The notes beneath the pieces were generated by a model. It was not told the origin of the DNA. It saw only the letters and a program-made list of their open reading frames with translations, and did not search any database. Below are positions 8,502 to 16,317 of a stretch of DNA of 64,000 bases, piece by piece (position 1 is the first letter of the stretch; every line of letters starts with the position of its first letter). The DNA comes from a virus: positions 54,746 to 118,745 of IMG/VR virus record IMGVR_UViG_3300022916_000006; one strand, given 5' to 3'. Made by a program: the position numbers and the translations under genes.

Positions 8502-8936
8502 ATGAAAAACGATATAAGAAATGCCACAAGAGGAACACCATCAGAGATTAAACTGGTGCTATATACTCAACTTGGTATTATCGGATTATTGATGCTTGTT
8601 ATATTTAAAATATCTGGTATTTTTACTGTTATATTTGGTGCAATAAGTGTGTATATGGCGTTCGATGCATTGGTAATAATCATTAATGCAATATCTCAAA
8701 ATAAAACAACTCCATCACATTCTAAAAATATATTTGATGATAGAGTTAGAGACTGTTATACTACAGGCATATCTAATAATACATTTTGGGTTATGACTTG
8801 GAGTAAAGTATTTATACTTCTATTTGCTGGTTGGTATTTTTATGCTGTTCTATGGTTAATCATTGGATGGGTGCATACTGAAGTTCGAAATACTGCAATT
8901 GAAAAATATGTCACAAAAACAAATAAAGGTAAATGA
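8502..8936 (+). CDS. Membrane protein with four predicted helices, 144 aa
   Basis: Two hydrophobic segments near residues 24-68 (LGIIGLLMLVIFKI, VYMAFDALVIIIN) and two near 95-125 (VMTWSKVFILLFAGW, FYAVLWLIIGWV) give a helical inner-membrane protein with short charged ends. Followed after four bases by another membrane-anchored protein. Confidence 0.65.
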   Translation: MKNDIRNATRGTPSEIKLVLYTQLGIIGLLMLVIFKISGIFTVIFGAISVYMAFDALVIIINAISQNKTTPSHSKNIFDDRVRDCYTTGISNNTFWVMTWSKVFILLFAGWYFYAVLWLIIGWVHTEVRNTAIEKYVTKTNKGK

Positions 8937-8940
8937 TATT

Positions 8941-9363
8941 ATGAAAGCTCGCTTAGTAACAAATCACGCTGTAGATTTTATATTAACTGCATTATTAATA
9001 ACATTAATTGGTGCATTTGTGATATCAATGTTTGCTGGTGATCCAGATGATTCTGTATATGCTAATAGTCCTGAAACCATTTTACAACCAACAACACCAA
9101 CAGATGTAAATGTGGTCACATATGATATGTCAATTGAAGTGACAAGACATAATGGTGATGTTGATACATTATCATATTCACATAGTACTAATAAATTATG
9201 GATTGATGGAAAAGGTGATCGTACATATTTAATGACATCATATCCAGAATCAGAAATTAACATTAAATACAATACTGATGAAAATGGTAAAACTGATACT
9301 TTATATTATGATCGAGTAGTATCATATGATGTTAAATCATATAGGATTCTATCAGCTGAATGA
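8941..9363 (+). CDS. Membrane-anchored exported protein with GDVDTL motif, 140 aa
   Basis: Start at ATG 8941 (MKARLVTNH), after the upstream stop. One transmembrane segment (FILTALLITLIGAFVISMF), then an exported beta-rich domain containing NGDVDTLSY and GKTDTLYYD. The 'GD.DT' repeat is shared with proteins at 40962, 41353 and 54493, forming a second paralogous family. Its stop overlaps the next array block (ATGA). Confidence 0.7.
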   Translation: MKARLVTNHAVDFILTALLITLIGAFVISMFAGDPDDSVYANSPETILQPTTPTDVNVVTYDMSIEVTRHNGDVDTLSYSHSTNKLWIDGKGDRTYLMTSYPESEINIKYNTDENGKTDTLYYDRVVSYDVKSYRILSAE

Positions 9364-9656
9364 TACGTTATTATATTTTAGGAACCCATATTAATGGTAA
9401 TGCTCCTGCTGGTATATATCTTGGTGATAACTTTTCAAGAGATACATATGGTAATGGAATAAGATGGAGTAAATTATCAACATGCCCATCTACTGTAGGT
9501 GATGTATCATTTAGTGCTGGATCATATCATATATTTAAAAATGAACATACAGCACAACAAAAATTAAATATGTTATTAAAACAAAAAAAGTTGAATATAG
9601 ATGCTTATAGTTTTAAAGTTATTTCAGACTCAGAGATGGTAGCATTAATATTATGA
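9360..9656 (+). CDS. MKYYI-ELVA family protein, 98 aa (start of block 2)
   Basis: MIRYYILGTHINGN start; AGIYLGDNFS, then IRWSKLSTCPS, a QQKLNMLLKQKKLNI helix and SFKVISDSEMVALIL end. It pairs with the 28284 copy: both share GIY.G, STCP/DSCP and the D.YSFKV ending. Confidence 0.85.
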   Translation: MIRYYILGTHINGNAPAGIYLGDNFSRDTYGNGIRWSKLSTCPSTVGDVSFSAGSYHIFKNEHTAQQKLNMLLKQKKLNIDAYSFKVISDSEMVALIL

Positions 9657-9985
9657 AATCTAAAAAATATTATATCGTAGACGTTGATAATGAAGCAAAT
9701 ATGACTGATATGAGTATGTTGTATGAAGTATATTATTATAAGAAATTACCATTCCCTACAAATAAGAACACTCCAATATTATACAGTAGTACATGGAGTA
9801 GTTGGCAATATGGTTATCGTATAAATAAATCAGACATATTTAATAGATCGATGGAATTGGATTCAAAAAAGAAAGCTGAGTTTTTAATAAACGAATTGAA
9901 AAAATTACAAGAGAATTTTGGTAAGAATATTGTTGCAATGTCAAGAGAGGACATTGAACTTAGATTGGTGATAGACGAATTATGA
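9653..9985 (+). CDS. MKYYI-ELVA family protein, 110 aa
   Basis: One of the longest copies: MKSKKYYIVDVDNEAN start, WSSWQYGYRINKSDIF centre, MELDSKKKAEFLINEL helix, and a diverged tail REDIELRLVIDEL. Shares the MKSxKYYIV start with its downstream neighbour. Confidence 0.82.
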   Translation: MKSKKYYIVDVDNEANMTDMSMLYEVYYYKKLPFPTNKNTPILYSSTWSSWQYGYRINKSDIFNRSMELDSKKKAEFLINELKKLQENFGKNIVAMSREDIELRLVIDEL

Positions 9986-10245
9986 AATCTGAAAAATATT
10001 ATATTGTATCTCAATTTATTGGTGATGCGTCTGCTATGGGATTTAATGGCGAATTTGATCGTATAGCTTGTTACGTTAATACAACAGCAACTTGGACTGG
10101 TAAGCTAAAGGACGCTAAACATTTCAATTCGAAAGATGAGGCTCAAAAATATTATGATGATGTTATAACAATGCCAGATGGATATATTGATCATATATTA
10201 AATACAGATGAAATTGAAGCCCTTAAAATAGCTGTAGAATTATGA
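9982..10245 (+). CDS. MKYYI-ELVA family protein, 87 aa
   Basis: MKSEKYYIVSQFIGDA start, ATWTGKLKDAKHFNSKDEA centre, tail TDEIEALKIAVEL. The EALKIA.EL tail variant also occurs at 12341 and 32144, so tail subtypes exist. ATGA on both sides. Confidence 0.83.
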   Translation: MKSEKYYIVSQFIGDASAMGFNGEFDRIACYVNTTATWTGKLKDAKHFNSKDEAQKYYDDVITMPDGYIDHILNTDEIEALKIAVEL

Positions 10246-10493
10246 AATGGTATGTATTCAATACGGGAGAATATGGTGAAGAAGATACTTATCGTGAAAT
10301 ATTTCTACATACTGGCAATGTTAATCTTAGTAGTGGATGGAGATGTCTACAATCTGTAATTGATGTGGATGGCATTTATCACTGTGAATTTAAAACAAAA
10401 GAAGACGCAATTGAGGCAATGGAAAATGCCACAGACAAACTACCAAGTGATATAGTTATTAATGGGTCAGAGTTAATGGTATATGTATTATGA
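10242..10493 (+). CDS. MKYYI-ELVA family protein, 83 aa
   Basis: MKWYVFNTGEYGEED start, EIFLHTGNVNLSSGWRCLQ, CEFKTKEDAIEAM helix, NGSELMVYVL end. Part of a 'MKWY.V/F...IHT...GW....C.FKTK.EA' subgroup with 10723 and 21999. Confidence 0.86.
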   Translation: MKWYVFNTGEYGEEDTYREIFLHTGNVNLSSGWRCLQSVIDVDGIYHCEFKTKEDAIEAMENATDKLPSDIVINGSELMVYVL

Positions 10494-10726
10494 AATGGTA
10501 TATTTTATGGAAACATGATGCGAGTGATATAACAGTTTTCGTTCGCAAAGTTGAAGACTTCAATAAAAGAAATAATCTATATTCAATAACTATGGAAATT
10601 GAAGACGCTCTAGTATTTGATACTGAGAATGATGCTCTTGATAATTTAGAGATAATGTGCGATGATAAAAATACAATTGGATATGAAGTAGTATCTGAAA
10701 CTAAATTGATTGCTATGATGTTATGA
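10490..10726 (+). CDS. MKYYI-ELVA family protein, 78 aa
   Basis: MKWYILWKHDASDIT start, EIEDALVFDTENDALDNL centre, VVSETKLIAMML end. The middle has no Trp after residue 7. Junctions ATGA on both sides. Confidence 0.84.
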   Translation: MKWYILWKHDASDITVFVRKVEDFNKRNNLYSITMEIEDALVFDTENDALDNLEIMCDDKNTIGYEVVSETKLIAMML

Positions 10727-10977
10727 AGTGGTATGTAGTTAATTCTGGGCGTTATTTTACTTACAAGGGGAAGCCAAAGATTGAAATACTTGTACACACT
10801 TTCAATATTAGGAATGGAACTGAAATTGGTTGGCAAGAGATTGAAGATATAGTTGATTTTGATGAGTGTGCTTTTAAAACAAAAGCTGAAGCAACTAATG
10901 CTAAAGCAACCAATACATATAAACAATCAAGTGATCTTGTCGTTAATGAATATGGATTGGTTGCATTTTTATTATGA
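10723..10977 (+). CDS. MKYYI-ELVA family protein, 84 aa
   Basis: MKWYVVNSGRYFTYKGK start, EILVHTFNIRNGTEIGWQEI, CAFKTKAEATNAKATN helix, VVNEYGLVAFLL end. Same subgroup as 10242 and 21999, sharing the HT..I..G.E..W pattern. Confidence 0.86.
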   Translation: MKWYVVNSGRYFTYKGKPKIEILVHTFNIRNGTEIGWQEIEDIVDFDECAFKTKAEATNAKATNTYKQSSDLVVNEYGLVAFLL

Positions 10978-11231
10978 AATGTTATATCATATATTACTCA
11001 CCTACTACGTTAGATATTGTTTCTTATAATAATAATAGCGAATATAAGAATGTCTTACAATGGGAAGCATATATAGGGTCAGGAGCTAAACATAGTATTA
11101 ATCCAAGGCCATATTTATTTAAAACCAAAGCTGAAGCTAAATTATGGTATAATGATAGAAGTAAAAATGAAAATAAATTAATGAACGATAAAATCATATC
11201 AGAAAAAGAATTAATGTTTTATTTATTATGA
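10974..11231 (+). CDS. MKYYI-ELVA family protein, 85 aa (last of block 2)
   Basis: MKCYIIYYSPTTLDI start, NPRPYLFKTKAEAKLWYND helix, IISEKELMFYLL end. The terminal ATGA opens only a 19-codon frame running into the next promoter, so the chain ends here. Confidence 0.85.
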   Translation: MKCYIIYYSPTTLDIVSYNNNSEYKNVLQWEAYIGSGAKHSINPRPYLFKTKAEAKLWYNDRSKNENKLMNDKIISEKELMFYLL

Positions 11232-11246
11232 ATGATAATAAAAATG

Positions 11247-11292
11247 TTTCATTGTATTATGTTTTATTCTTAAATTTAAGTAGTTAAGAAAT
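11247..11292 (+). promoter_or_regulatory. Phage promoter-like element
   Basis: TTTCAT (11247-11252), 18 bp, TAAATT (11271-11276), then TAAGTAGTTAAGAAATGA. Precedes an AAAGGAAACACACATG start at 11315. Confidence 0.65.
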
Positions 11293-11314
11293 GACAAAAA
11301 CAAAGGAAACACAC

Positions 11315-11584
11315 ATGCCAAAATTATATCAGATCGAAACAATAAACGATAATGAAGTTATTGAATCAGGTCTTTCAGAAAATGAAGTAGAGTCATTGTT
11401 GGAAACACTTGATTTTCAAGGGAAGTCTGTTCATGATGAATATGTTGTTGTTGAAATGGAATGTGAATCTTGTCATGGTGAGCGTGTTGTTGAATATATT
11501 ACAAATTGTGGACATACTGGACATGACGAACCAATTTATGATATGGTAGACTGCCCAATGTGTTCAAGCATCATTATTGATTAA
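11315..11584 (+). CDS. Zinc-binding small protein, 89 aa
   Basis: Start at 11315 (MPKLYQIETIND) because AAAGGAAACACACATG is the ribosome binding context; an in-frame ATG 24 bases upstream lies in the promoter tail. C-terminal half has CESCHG, CGHTGHDE and CPMC, four or more Cys/His ligands typical of a zinc ribbon/DnaJ-like finger. It heads the operon that runs straight into array block 3 (the next ATG follows its TAA directly). Confidence 0.75.
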   Translation: MPKLYQIETINDNEVIESGLSENEVESLLETLDFQGKSVHDEYVVVEMECESCHGERVVEYITNCGHTGHDEPIYDMVDCPMCSSIIID

Positions 11585-11794
11585 ATGAAATTTTATATTA
11601 TACATGTTAGTGAGAAGTTTGGAATACGATATGCGACTGCACGAATTACATGGTCGCTAGATTTTAGTAAGTCTTTATCATTTCCCACCCGTAAGAAAGC
11701 ACGAGATTATTACAGTGATAATTTAATTAAAATTGATCCATATTTTAAAAGAAAAATCGTAGCTGATGCAGAATTGACAATAATGAAATTATGA
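11585..11794 (+). CDS. MKYYI-ELVA family protein, 69 aa (first of block 3)
   Basis: MKFYIIHVSEKFG start, ARITWSLDFSKSLSFPTRKKA centre, VADAELTIMKL end. It abuts the zinc-protein stop (TAAATG) rather than overlapping it, so block 3 is presumably read from the 11247 element. Confidence 0.84.
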   Translation: MKFYIIHVSEKFGIRYATARITWSLDFSKSLSFPTRKKARDYYSDNLIKIDPYFKRKIVADAELTIMKL

Positions 11795-12072
11795 AATCTG
11801 AAAAATATTATGTGATATATCACAATAGACCACATGATTTTGTGTATGTGAGATCAGACGCCGCTAAGATACGAGATGATGATTTAACGATTATGACAAT
11901 TGATCCATTGTGGTCTAATTATTTTGATTGTGCTAAATCATTCAATTCGTATGATGAAGCATTGAAATGTGCAAATAAATTATATCATAAATCTCAGTTC
12001 AGAAGTGGTTATGATTATATGGATGATATTCATATATTGACAGAAGAAGAATTGGTGGCGTATGCAATCTAA
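11791..12072 (+). CDS. MKYYI-ELVA family protein, 93 aa
   Basis: MKSEKYYVIYHNRPHDF start, PLWSNYFDCAKSFNSYDEA centre, LTEEELVAYAI end. Ends with TAA, so the chain pauses; the next gene carries its own ribosome binding site. Confidence 0.85.
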   Translation: MKSEKYYVIYHNRPHDFVYVRSDAAKIRDDDLTIMTIDPLWSNYFDCAKSFNSYDEALKCANKLYHKSQFRSGYDYMDDIHILTEEELVAYAI

Positions 12073-12102
12073 TTACTAAAAAAATAAATTGGAGAAAGAG
12101 TT

Positions 12103-12336
12103 ATGAAATGTTATATATTTAATGAAAAATTTAAAGCATATCCATATTCTGGATTGGAATATGGATTGTGGTATAATGTGGATGATGTGAAACAAGGAAT
12201 GATGTGTTCTGGTAATCCAAAGTGCAGACCATTTAAAACAGCAAAAGATGCAGAAGATGCTATTCAAGAACGATATGGTGAAGTCTCATGGATGTATGTT
12301 GTACTGGAATCAAAAATAATTGCAGATTTATTGTAG
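12103..12336 (+). CDS. MKYYI-ELVA family protein, 77 aa
   Basis: MKCYIFNEKFKAYPYSG start, GLWYNVDDVKQGM, RPFKTAKDAEDAI helix and the diverged end LESKIIADLL. Unusually it has its own GGAG site (12091-12094), and ends in TAG. Confidence 0.84.
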   Translation: MKCYIFNEKFKAYPYSGLEYGLWYNVDDVKQGMMCSGNPKCRPFKTAKDAEDAIQERYGEVSWMYVVLESKIIADLL

Positions 12337-12340
12337 AGAT

Positions 12341-12565
12341 ATGGGATATTATGTGATAGCATATTCATTAACTTTAACTAATATGTGGTATAAAACAACA
12401 CCAGAATATAACTATTGGACATTTAATAAATCTCAAGCACTGGTATATAATACATCAACTCAAGCTGAATATGTTAAATCACAGAATACATTAACTAAAG
12501 ACTATGGGATACAAGTTGTGCGTGAGCAAGAACTTGAAACGTTCAAAGTTATGATTGAATTGTGA
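12341..12565 (+). CDS. MKYYI-ELVA family protein, 74 aa
   Basis: Start placed at ATG 12341 (MGYYVIAYSLT), five bases after the upstream TAG. YNYWTFNKSQALVYNTSTQA centre resembles 2314 and 16532; tail QELETFKVMIEL belongs to the longer tail subtype. Confidence 0.82.
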   Translation: MGYYVIAYSLTLTNMWYKTTPEYNYWTFNKSQALVYNTSTQAEYVKSQNTLTKDYGIQVVREQELETFKVMIEL

Positions 12566-12801
12566 TGAAGCATTATGTAGTATCAATGAGTGGTAATCAT
12601 TTACGATTTTATGTTACTAAAAAGATTGATAATAATAAATTAATTTGGATAGGTGGCTCAAATTTAAAAGACACCTCAATTCATCCATTTAAGACTAGAG
12701 AGGATGCTGTCAAGTGGTATAAATATTGTGATGTTAATACTAAAGAGGATAAATACGATAAAGTTGTATCAGATGCAGAATTGATGGTTATATTGTTATG
12801 A
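12565..12801 (+). CDS. MKYYI-ELVA family protein, 78 aa
   Basis: Junction is TTGTGATGAAG: the stop TGA overlaps a GTG (12562) and an ATG (12565); ATG gives MKHYVVSMSGNH. Centre IHPFKTREDAVKWYKY, tail VVSDAELMVILL. Confidence 0.84.
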   Translation: MKHYVVSMSGNHLRFYVTKKIDNNKLIWIGGSNLKDTSIHPFKTREDAVKWYKYCDVNTKEDKYDKVVSDAELMVILL

Positions 12802-13028
12802 AATATTATATTATATGCACAGACGATGCTAATAGTGATGTTGTTACGTATATTGAAGATACAACACATAGTAGGTATTCGTCTTCATTTTTAACTAACG
12901 ATGTATCAAAAGCTGTGGTATTTAATAATGAGAAATCAGCTATAGATTATATGCAAGCTGGGTTATTTGCCACATCAACATGTGATATTATTATATCAGA
13001 AAAAGAATTGATTGCAAGGTTATTATGA
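12798..13028 (+). CDS. MKYYI-ELVA family protein, 76 aa
   Basis: MKYYIICTDDANSDVV start, NDVSKAVVFNNEKSAIDYM helix, IIISEKELIARLL end. No central Trp. ATGA on both sides. Confidence 0.86.
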   Translation: MKYYIICTDDANSDVVTYIEDTTHSRYSSSFLTNDVSKAVVFNNEKSAIDYMQAGLFATSTCDIIISEKELIARLL

Positions 13029-13291
13029 AATATTATGTAGTTGATAAAAGTGACCGTGAAGATTTACCATTCATGAGCAATAGTTTTGAAATGTGTACGG
13101 ATGGTAAAGATCAATTTGATTGGTTTGGAAATGATAACATTGAACTGGTTGTACCATTTAATTCACATGAAGATGCTTTGAGGAATGTAGTTAAAGAGAA
13201 AATAAGACTAGCAAAATATTATGAAATTACTCCTTATGAACTTGATATTGAAATACTAACAGAAAATGAATTTGTGGCATATTTGATATGA
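13025..13291 (+). CDS. MKYYI-ELVA family protein, 88 aa
   Basis: MKYYVVDKSDREDLP start, FDWFGNDNIELVVPFNSHEDA centre, a long charged helix (RNVVKEKIRLAKYYE), LTENEFVAYLI end. Phe replaces Leu in the tail. Confidence 0.86.
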   Translation: MKYYVVDKSDREDLPFMSNSFEMCTDGKDQFDWFGNDNIELVVPFNSHEDALRNVVKEKIRLAKYYEITPYELDIEILTENEFVAYLI

Positions 13292-13506
13292 CGAAAAAGA
13301 AAAAACTCTATTATTATCTATATGATCCAGATGATACTCGATATACATATGGTGGTATTGATGAAGAGTGGGATGATAAATTATCATTGATAACACCATT
13401 TGATTCTTATGAAGATGCTGAAGAAGAACAGGTGAGTTGGTCAGAATGTCCAAATATGACAATAGAGTCAATGACAGAAGCAGAATATATAGCACTTATA
13501 TTATGA
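13288..13506 (+). CDS. MKYYI-ELVA family protein, 72 aa
   Basis: Basic N-terminus MTKKKKLYYYLYDPDD; YGGIDEEWDDKLSL and ITPFDSYEDAEEEQ; end MTEAEYIALIL. Member of the YDP.D subgroup, very acidic in its second half. The stop overlaps an ATG that opens only MKYI*; the real next start is 11 bases on. Confidence 0.86.
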   Translation: MTKKKKLYYYLYDPDDTRYTYGGIDEEWDDKLSLITPFDSYEDAEEEQVSWSECPNMTIESMTEAEYIALIL

Positions 13507-13513
13507 AATATAT

Positions 13514-13738
13514 ATGAAATATTATATTGTAAATACACGTAAATTTTTAATAACAAATGGAAGTGATAAGCGAGGTTATGCTTGGTCAACAGATATATCA
13601 CTAGCCAAAGTATTTAAAACTAAGAAGAGTGCAGAAGATGCTATGCGCATTCTTAGTACATGGTGGAATTTAACTTTTGATGATCAGGACCACAATTATA
13701 TACAAACTGAAGCAGAAGTGGTGGCAATGATATTATGA
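13514..13738 (+). CDS. MKYYI-ELVA family protein, 74 aa
   Basis: MKYYIVNTRKFLITN start, GYAWSTDISLAKVFKTKKSAEDAM centre, QTEAEVVAMIL end. The upstream junction has the duplicated ATGAAATAT sequence, leaving a four-codon decoy ORF before the true ATG. Confidence 0.85.
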   Translation: MKYYIVNTRKFLITNGSDKRGYAWSTDISLAKVFKTKKSAEDAMRILSTWWNLTFDDQDHNYIQTEAEVVAMIL

Positions 13739-14001
13739 AATATTATATATATAATACGACAAATATGAGACATCGATATCAAGGAATATCAGACTGGTGG
13801 TGCGAAATACCTGTAGATGGATACGACTCATTAACTAGGGAAATGATCATTGAGGAAAATACACATATCATACCATTCAATTCAAAAGGGGATGCACAAA
13901 AGAGGTTGGATCAATTAATAAAAAGTAATAGATATGGACGACAATTTACTGAAGATTGCATTGTAGTATCAGAAAATGAATTAGTGGTTTATATGTTATG
14001 A
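13735..14001 (+). CDS. MKYYI-ELVA family protein, 88 aa
   Basis: MKYYIYNTTNMRHRYQG start, DWWCEIPVDGYD, THIIPFNSKGDAQKRLDQL helix, VVSENELVVYML end. ATGA on both sides. Confidence 0.87.
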   Translation: MKYYIYNTTNMRHRYQGISDWWCEIPVDGYDSLTREMIIEENTHIIPFNSKGDAQKRLDQLIKSNRYGRQFTEDCIVVSENELVVYML

Positions 14002-14198
14002 AATATTATCTATTTGATACGGATGAAACGTATCATCAATATTGTGGAAAAAACAATAGCTGGTCTGGTATGTTTTCAGAAGTAATTCCATTTGATTCAT
14101 ATGAAGATGCAAAAAAATGTTATGATGATGAAACGTGGATGGAGTTTGAAGATATAATAATAATATCAGAACACGAATTAGTGGCGAGAATGTTATGA
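13998..14198 (+). CDS. MKYYI-ELVA family protein, 66 aa
   Basis: A compact, near-minimal member: MKYYLFDTDETYHQYCG start, NNSWSGMFSEVIPFDSYEDA, then IIISEHELVARML. Useful as the family core because every shared element is present with little between. Confidence 0.87.
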   Translation: MKYYLFDTDETYHQYCGKNNSWSGMFSEVIPFDSYEDAKKCYDDETWMEFEDIIIISEHELVARML

Positions 14199-14446
14199 CT
14201 AAATATTATTTAATAGCAATAGATAAAACAGATATAGATATGATATATGTATATACATCAGATATCGATGGTTATGTAAAATGGAGAAATTGGGCAATGT
14301 TAGAACATATTGATAAGGTAAATACTGATGTGCCATTACAAACTCTTAAAAAAAGATATAATAAACGAGGCATACATAAATTAAATAGAACTCAGTATAA
14401 TTTTGAAATAATGACAGAGGTTGAATTAGTGGCACTACTATTATGA
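14195..14446 (+). CDS. MKYYI-ELVA family protein, 83 aa (LIAIDK subgroup)
   Basis: MTKYYLIAIDKTDID start, MIYVYTSDIDG, WRNWAMLEHIDKVNTD, VPLQTLKKRYNKRG helix, FEIMTEVELVALLL end. Subgroup mates: 17359, 25350, 26040, 26969 and 31046, sharing 'L.AIDK..VYVYT...W..I....T..PL..LK'. Confidence 0.86.
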   Translation: MTKYYLIAIDKTDIDMIYVYTSDIDGYVKWRNWAMLEHIDKVNTDVPLQTLKKRYNKRGIHKLNRTQYNFEIMTEVELVALLL

Positions 14447-14697
14447 AGTACTATATAGTGGGAATTGCTGATGTGGTTGAACATACACGATATGCAGTGG
14501 ATGGTGGTATGGTAACTGGAGAATCAAAGTTTGGTGAATATAGGGGGTATAATGAATCATATGATGTTAAAAAATGTACTTCATTCAATTCATATGATGA
14601 TGCACTTAATGCTATGACCACACCTTGTGATAATCCAGACTTTTGGAATGGTATGAAAATAGTATCAGAAACTGAACTAGTGGCACTACTATTATGA
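14443..14697 (+). CDS. MKYYI-ELVA family protein, 84 aa
   Basis: MKYYIVGIADVVEHTRYA start, KKCTSFNSYDDALNAM helix, FWNGMKIVSETELVALLL end. The FWNGMKIV element links it with the FW subgroup (1866, 2087, 25795). Confidence 0.87.
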   Translation: MKYYIVGIADVVEHTRYAVDGGMVTGESKFGEYRGYNESYDVKKCTSFNSYDDALNAMTTPCDNPDFWNGMKIVSETELVALLL

Positions 14698-14906
14698 AGT
14701 ACTATGTATTATCAATATCTAAAAAATACCATGATATACTATATTGGTATGATAATAAACCCGTTAGACGATGGTTTACTTCAAAAAGAGAAGCTATTAT
14801 TTATTTAAATTTACTTAATAAAAAAGAACCAATACATGATGATTGGTATCGGGTTATATATGATGAAAATGAACTTAATGTATTATTGGTTGCTAAAGCA
14901 TTATGA
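14694..14906 (+). CDS. MKYYI-ELVA family protein, 70 aa
   Basis: MKYYVLSISKKYHDILYWYD start, VRRWFTSKREAIIYLNLL helix, tail DENELNVLLVAKAL, extended by a few residues relative to the usual ending. Confidence 0.84.
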   Translation: MKYYVLSISKKYHDILYWYDNKPVRRWFTSKREAIIYLNLLNKKEPIHDDWYRVIYDENELNVLLVAKAL

Positions 14907-15115
14907 AACGTTATTATATATATGATCCAAATGATCCAACTGAATTTATTTTTACTAGAGAAGGGTGGTCTACACGTGTATCGGATGCAAATCCATTTAC
15001 TTCATATAAAGAAGCTAAAGATAAATTAGATGAATTTACATCATCATCATATAGTTTTATAATAGAAGACCTTATTGTTGTAAATGAAAATGAATTAGTG
15101 GTATATTTACTATGA
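14903..15115 (+). CDS. MKYYI-ELVA family protein, 70 aa
   Basis: MKRYYIYDPNDPTEFIF start, REGWSTRVSDANPFTSYKEA centre, VVNENELVVYLL end. Typical YDP.D subgroup. Stop overlaps ATGATG, giving two possible next starts. Confidence 0.87.
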   Translation: MKRYYIYDPNDPTEFIFTREGWSTRVSDANPFTSYKEAKDKLDEFTSSSYSFIIEDLIVVNENELVVYLL

Positions 15116-15366
15116 TGAAATATTATATATATGATCAACTAGATACTTATAAACCATATAGAGGAGTTAGTGATCAATGGATGACTGATGCTCAACAACT
15201 TAGTCCTGATGATAGAAAACATCTACATATTGTTGAACATAAAGATATAATACCATTCAAATCAAGAGAATCAGCCAGTTTAGAACTTGCTATGTTAAAA
15301 GATCGTAGGTGGCATAAACGTTGCATGGTAGTATCAGAACAAGAACTAATAATAAAAATGTTATGA
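15112..15366 (+). CDS. MKYYI-ELVA family protein, 84 aa
   Basis: Start ATG 15112 or 15115 (MMKYYIYDQLDTYKPYRG). SDQWMTDAQQLSPDD, then KDIIPFKSRESASLEL helix and VVSEQELIIKML. Its stop is followed by a run of five ATGAA pentamers, so reinitiation must reach the last ATG at 15383. Confidence 0.86.
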   Translation: MMKYYIYDQLDTYKPYRGVSDQWMTDAQQLSPDDRKHLHIVEHKDIIPFKSRESASLELAMLKDRRWHKRCMVVSEQELIIKML

Positions 15367-15387
15367 AATGAAATGAAATGAAATGAA
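15363..15387 (+). repeat. Tandem ATGAA pentamer run at a gene junction
   Basis: Five consecutive copies of ATGAA span the junction. Each of the first four ATGs reads M-K-stop; only the last (15383) opens the next family gene. Probably replication slippage of the conserved ATGAAATA junction. Confidence 0.85.
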
Positions 15388-15586
15388 ATACTATATATAC
15401 GATCCAATTGATAAAATACAACCATATAGAGGATATAATAAATGGGTTAATAGTACTACAACTTTAGAAGAATTAATTCCATATGAATCATATGATCAAG
15501 CTAAAAACGTTTTATTTGCTATAGAGCCACGTGATTCTACATGGAAAATAGTAACAGAAGAAGAACTAATAGCATTAATGTTATGA
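15383..15586 (+). CDS. MKYYI-ELVA family protein, 67 aa
   Basis: MKYYIYDPIDKIQPYRG start, YNKWVNSTTTLEELIPYESYDQA centre, IVTEEELIALML end. YDP.D subgroup. The terminal ATG opens only MRYI*, and the next true start is eight bases downstream of the stop. Confidence 0.86.
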   Translation: MKYYIYDPIDKIQPYRGYNKWVNSTTTLEELIPYESYDQAKNVLFAIEPRDSTWKIVTEEELIALML

Positions 15587-15593
15587 GATACAT

Positions 15594-15791
15594 ATGAAAT
15601 ATTATATATTAGATAAACACCAAAGATATTTAGATATAAATCAATATAGTTGGACATGGACAACTCGTATAGAATGTGCAAAGATATTTAATACTAGAGA
15701 AGAAGCTGAGCATTATGATATACATCACATTCATGGATATCCTAATACTAAAGTAGTATCAGACGCAGAATTGGTAGCAATGTTAATATGA
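15594..15791 (+). CDS. MKYYI-ELVA family protein, 65 aa
   Basis: MKYYILDKHQRYLDI start, YSWTWTTRIECAKIFNTREEA centre, VVSDAELVAMLI end. The W.T.I..A..F.T..EA pattern is shared with 13514 and 17616. Confidence 0.86.
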   Translation: MKYYILDKHQRYLDINQYSWTWTTRIECAKIFNTREEAEHYDIHHIHGYPNTKVVSDAELVAMLI

Positions 15792-16084
15792 AGAATACTA
15801 ATATGAATGATATGAATGATGATGGAAATATTATCAGGTATGTTATACTAATGAATAATCCTACGCTTAATTATATACTTGGTACTACACAAAATAAATC
15901 AAGTATAGTTGAATATACGTATGTAAATAAGATGGGTCAAACTAAAATTAATATCACTAATGATTGTATATATACATCAGAGTATGAAGCTCAACAAGTA
16001 ATTGAAGAACATTTACCATATACATATCGAGAAGGTTTATTGGAAATCGTTAACATGAAACATCTTGTGGCTTATCTATTATGA
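15788..16084 (+). CDS. MKYYI-ELVA family protein, 98 aa
   Basis: Unusual Asn/Met/Asp-rich N-terminal extension (MKNTNMNDMNDDGN) before IIRYVILMNNP; no Trp; YTSEYEAQQVIEEH helix; tail VNMKHLVAYLL, in which the acidic SENE part is lost but LVAYLL is kept. Confidence 0.83.
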   Translation: MKNTNMNDMNDDGNIIRYVILMNNPTLNYILGTTQNKSSIVEYTYVNKMGQTKINITNDCIYTSEYEAQQVIEEHLPYTYREGLLEIVNMKHLVAYLL

Positions 16085-16317
16085 AATATTACGTAGTAGA
16101 AATAATTAACAATAGATTAGAATATTATATACACTATAATGGCAATAATAAAGGTAATATATGGATGGATTTAGAACATGAAGATGAATATCCAATACAT
16201 GCATTTAACTCATATGAAGAAGCTAAAGAATATTATGATAATAGTGAAGATATATATAAAGCAAGCGGAACAGATAAAATTATAAATGAAAATGAATTAA
16301 TAGCATATCTCTTATGA
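16081..16317 (+). CDS. MKYYI-ELVA family protein, 78 aa
   Basis: MKYYVVEIINNRLEYYI start, GNIWMDLEHEDEYPIHAFNSYEEA centre followed by KEYYDNSE helix, IINENELIAYLL end. Acidic. ATGA on both sides. Confidence 0.87.
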   Translation: MKYYVVEIINNRLEYYIHYNGNNKGNIWMDLEHEDEYPIHAFNSYEEAKEYYDNSEDIYKASGTDKIINENELIAYLL

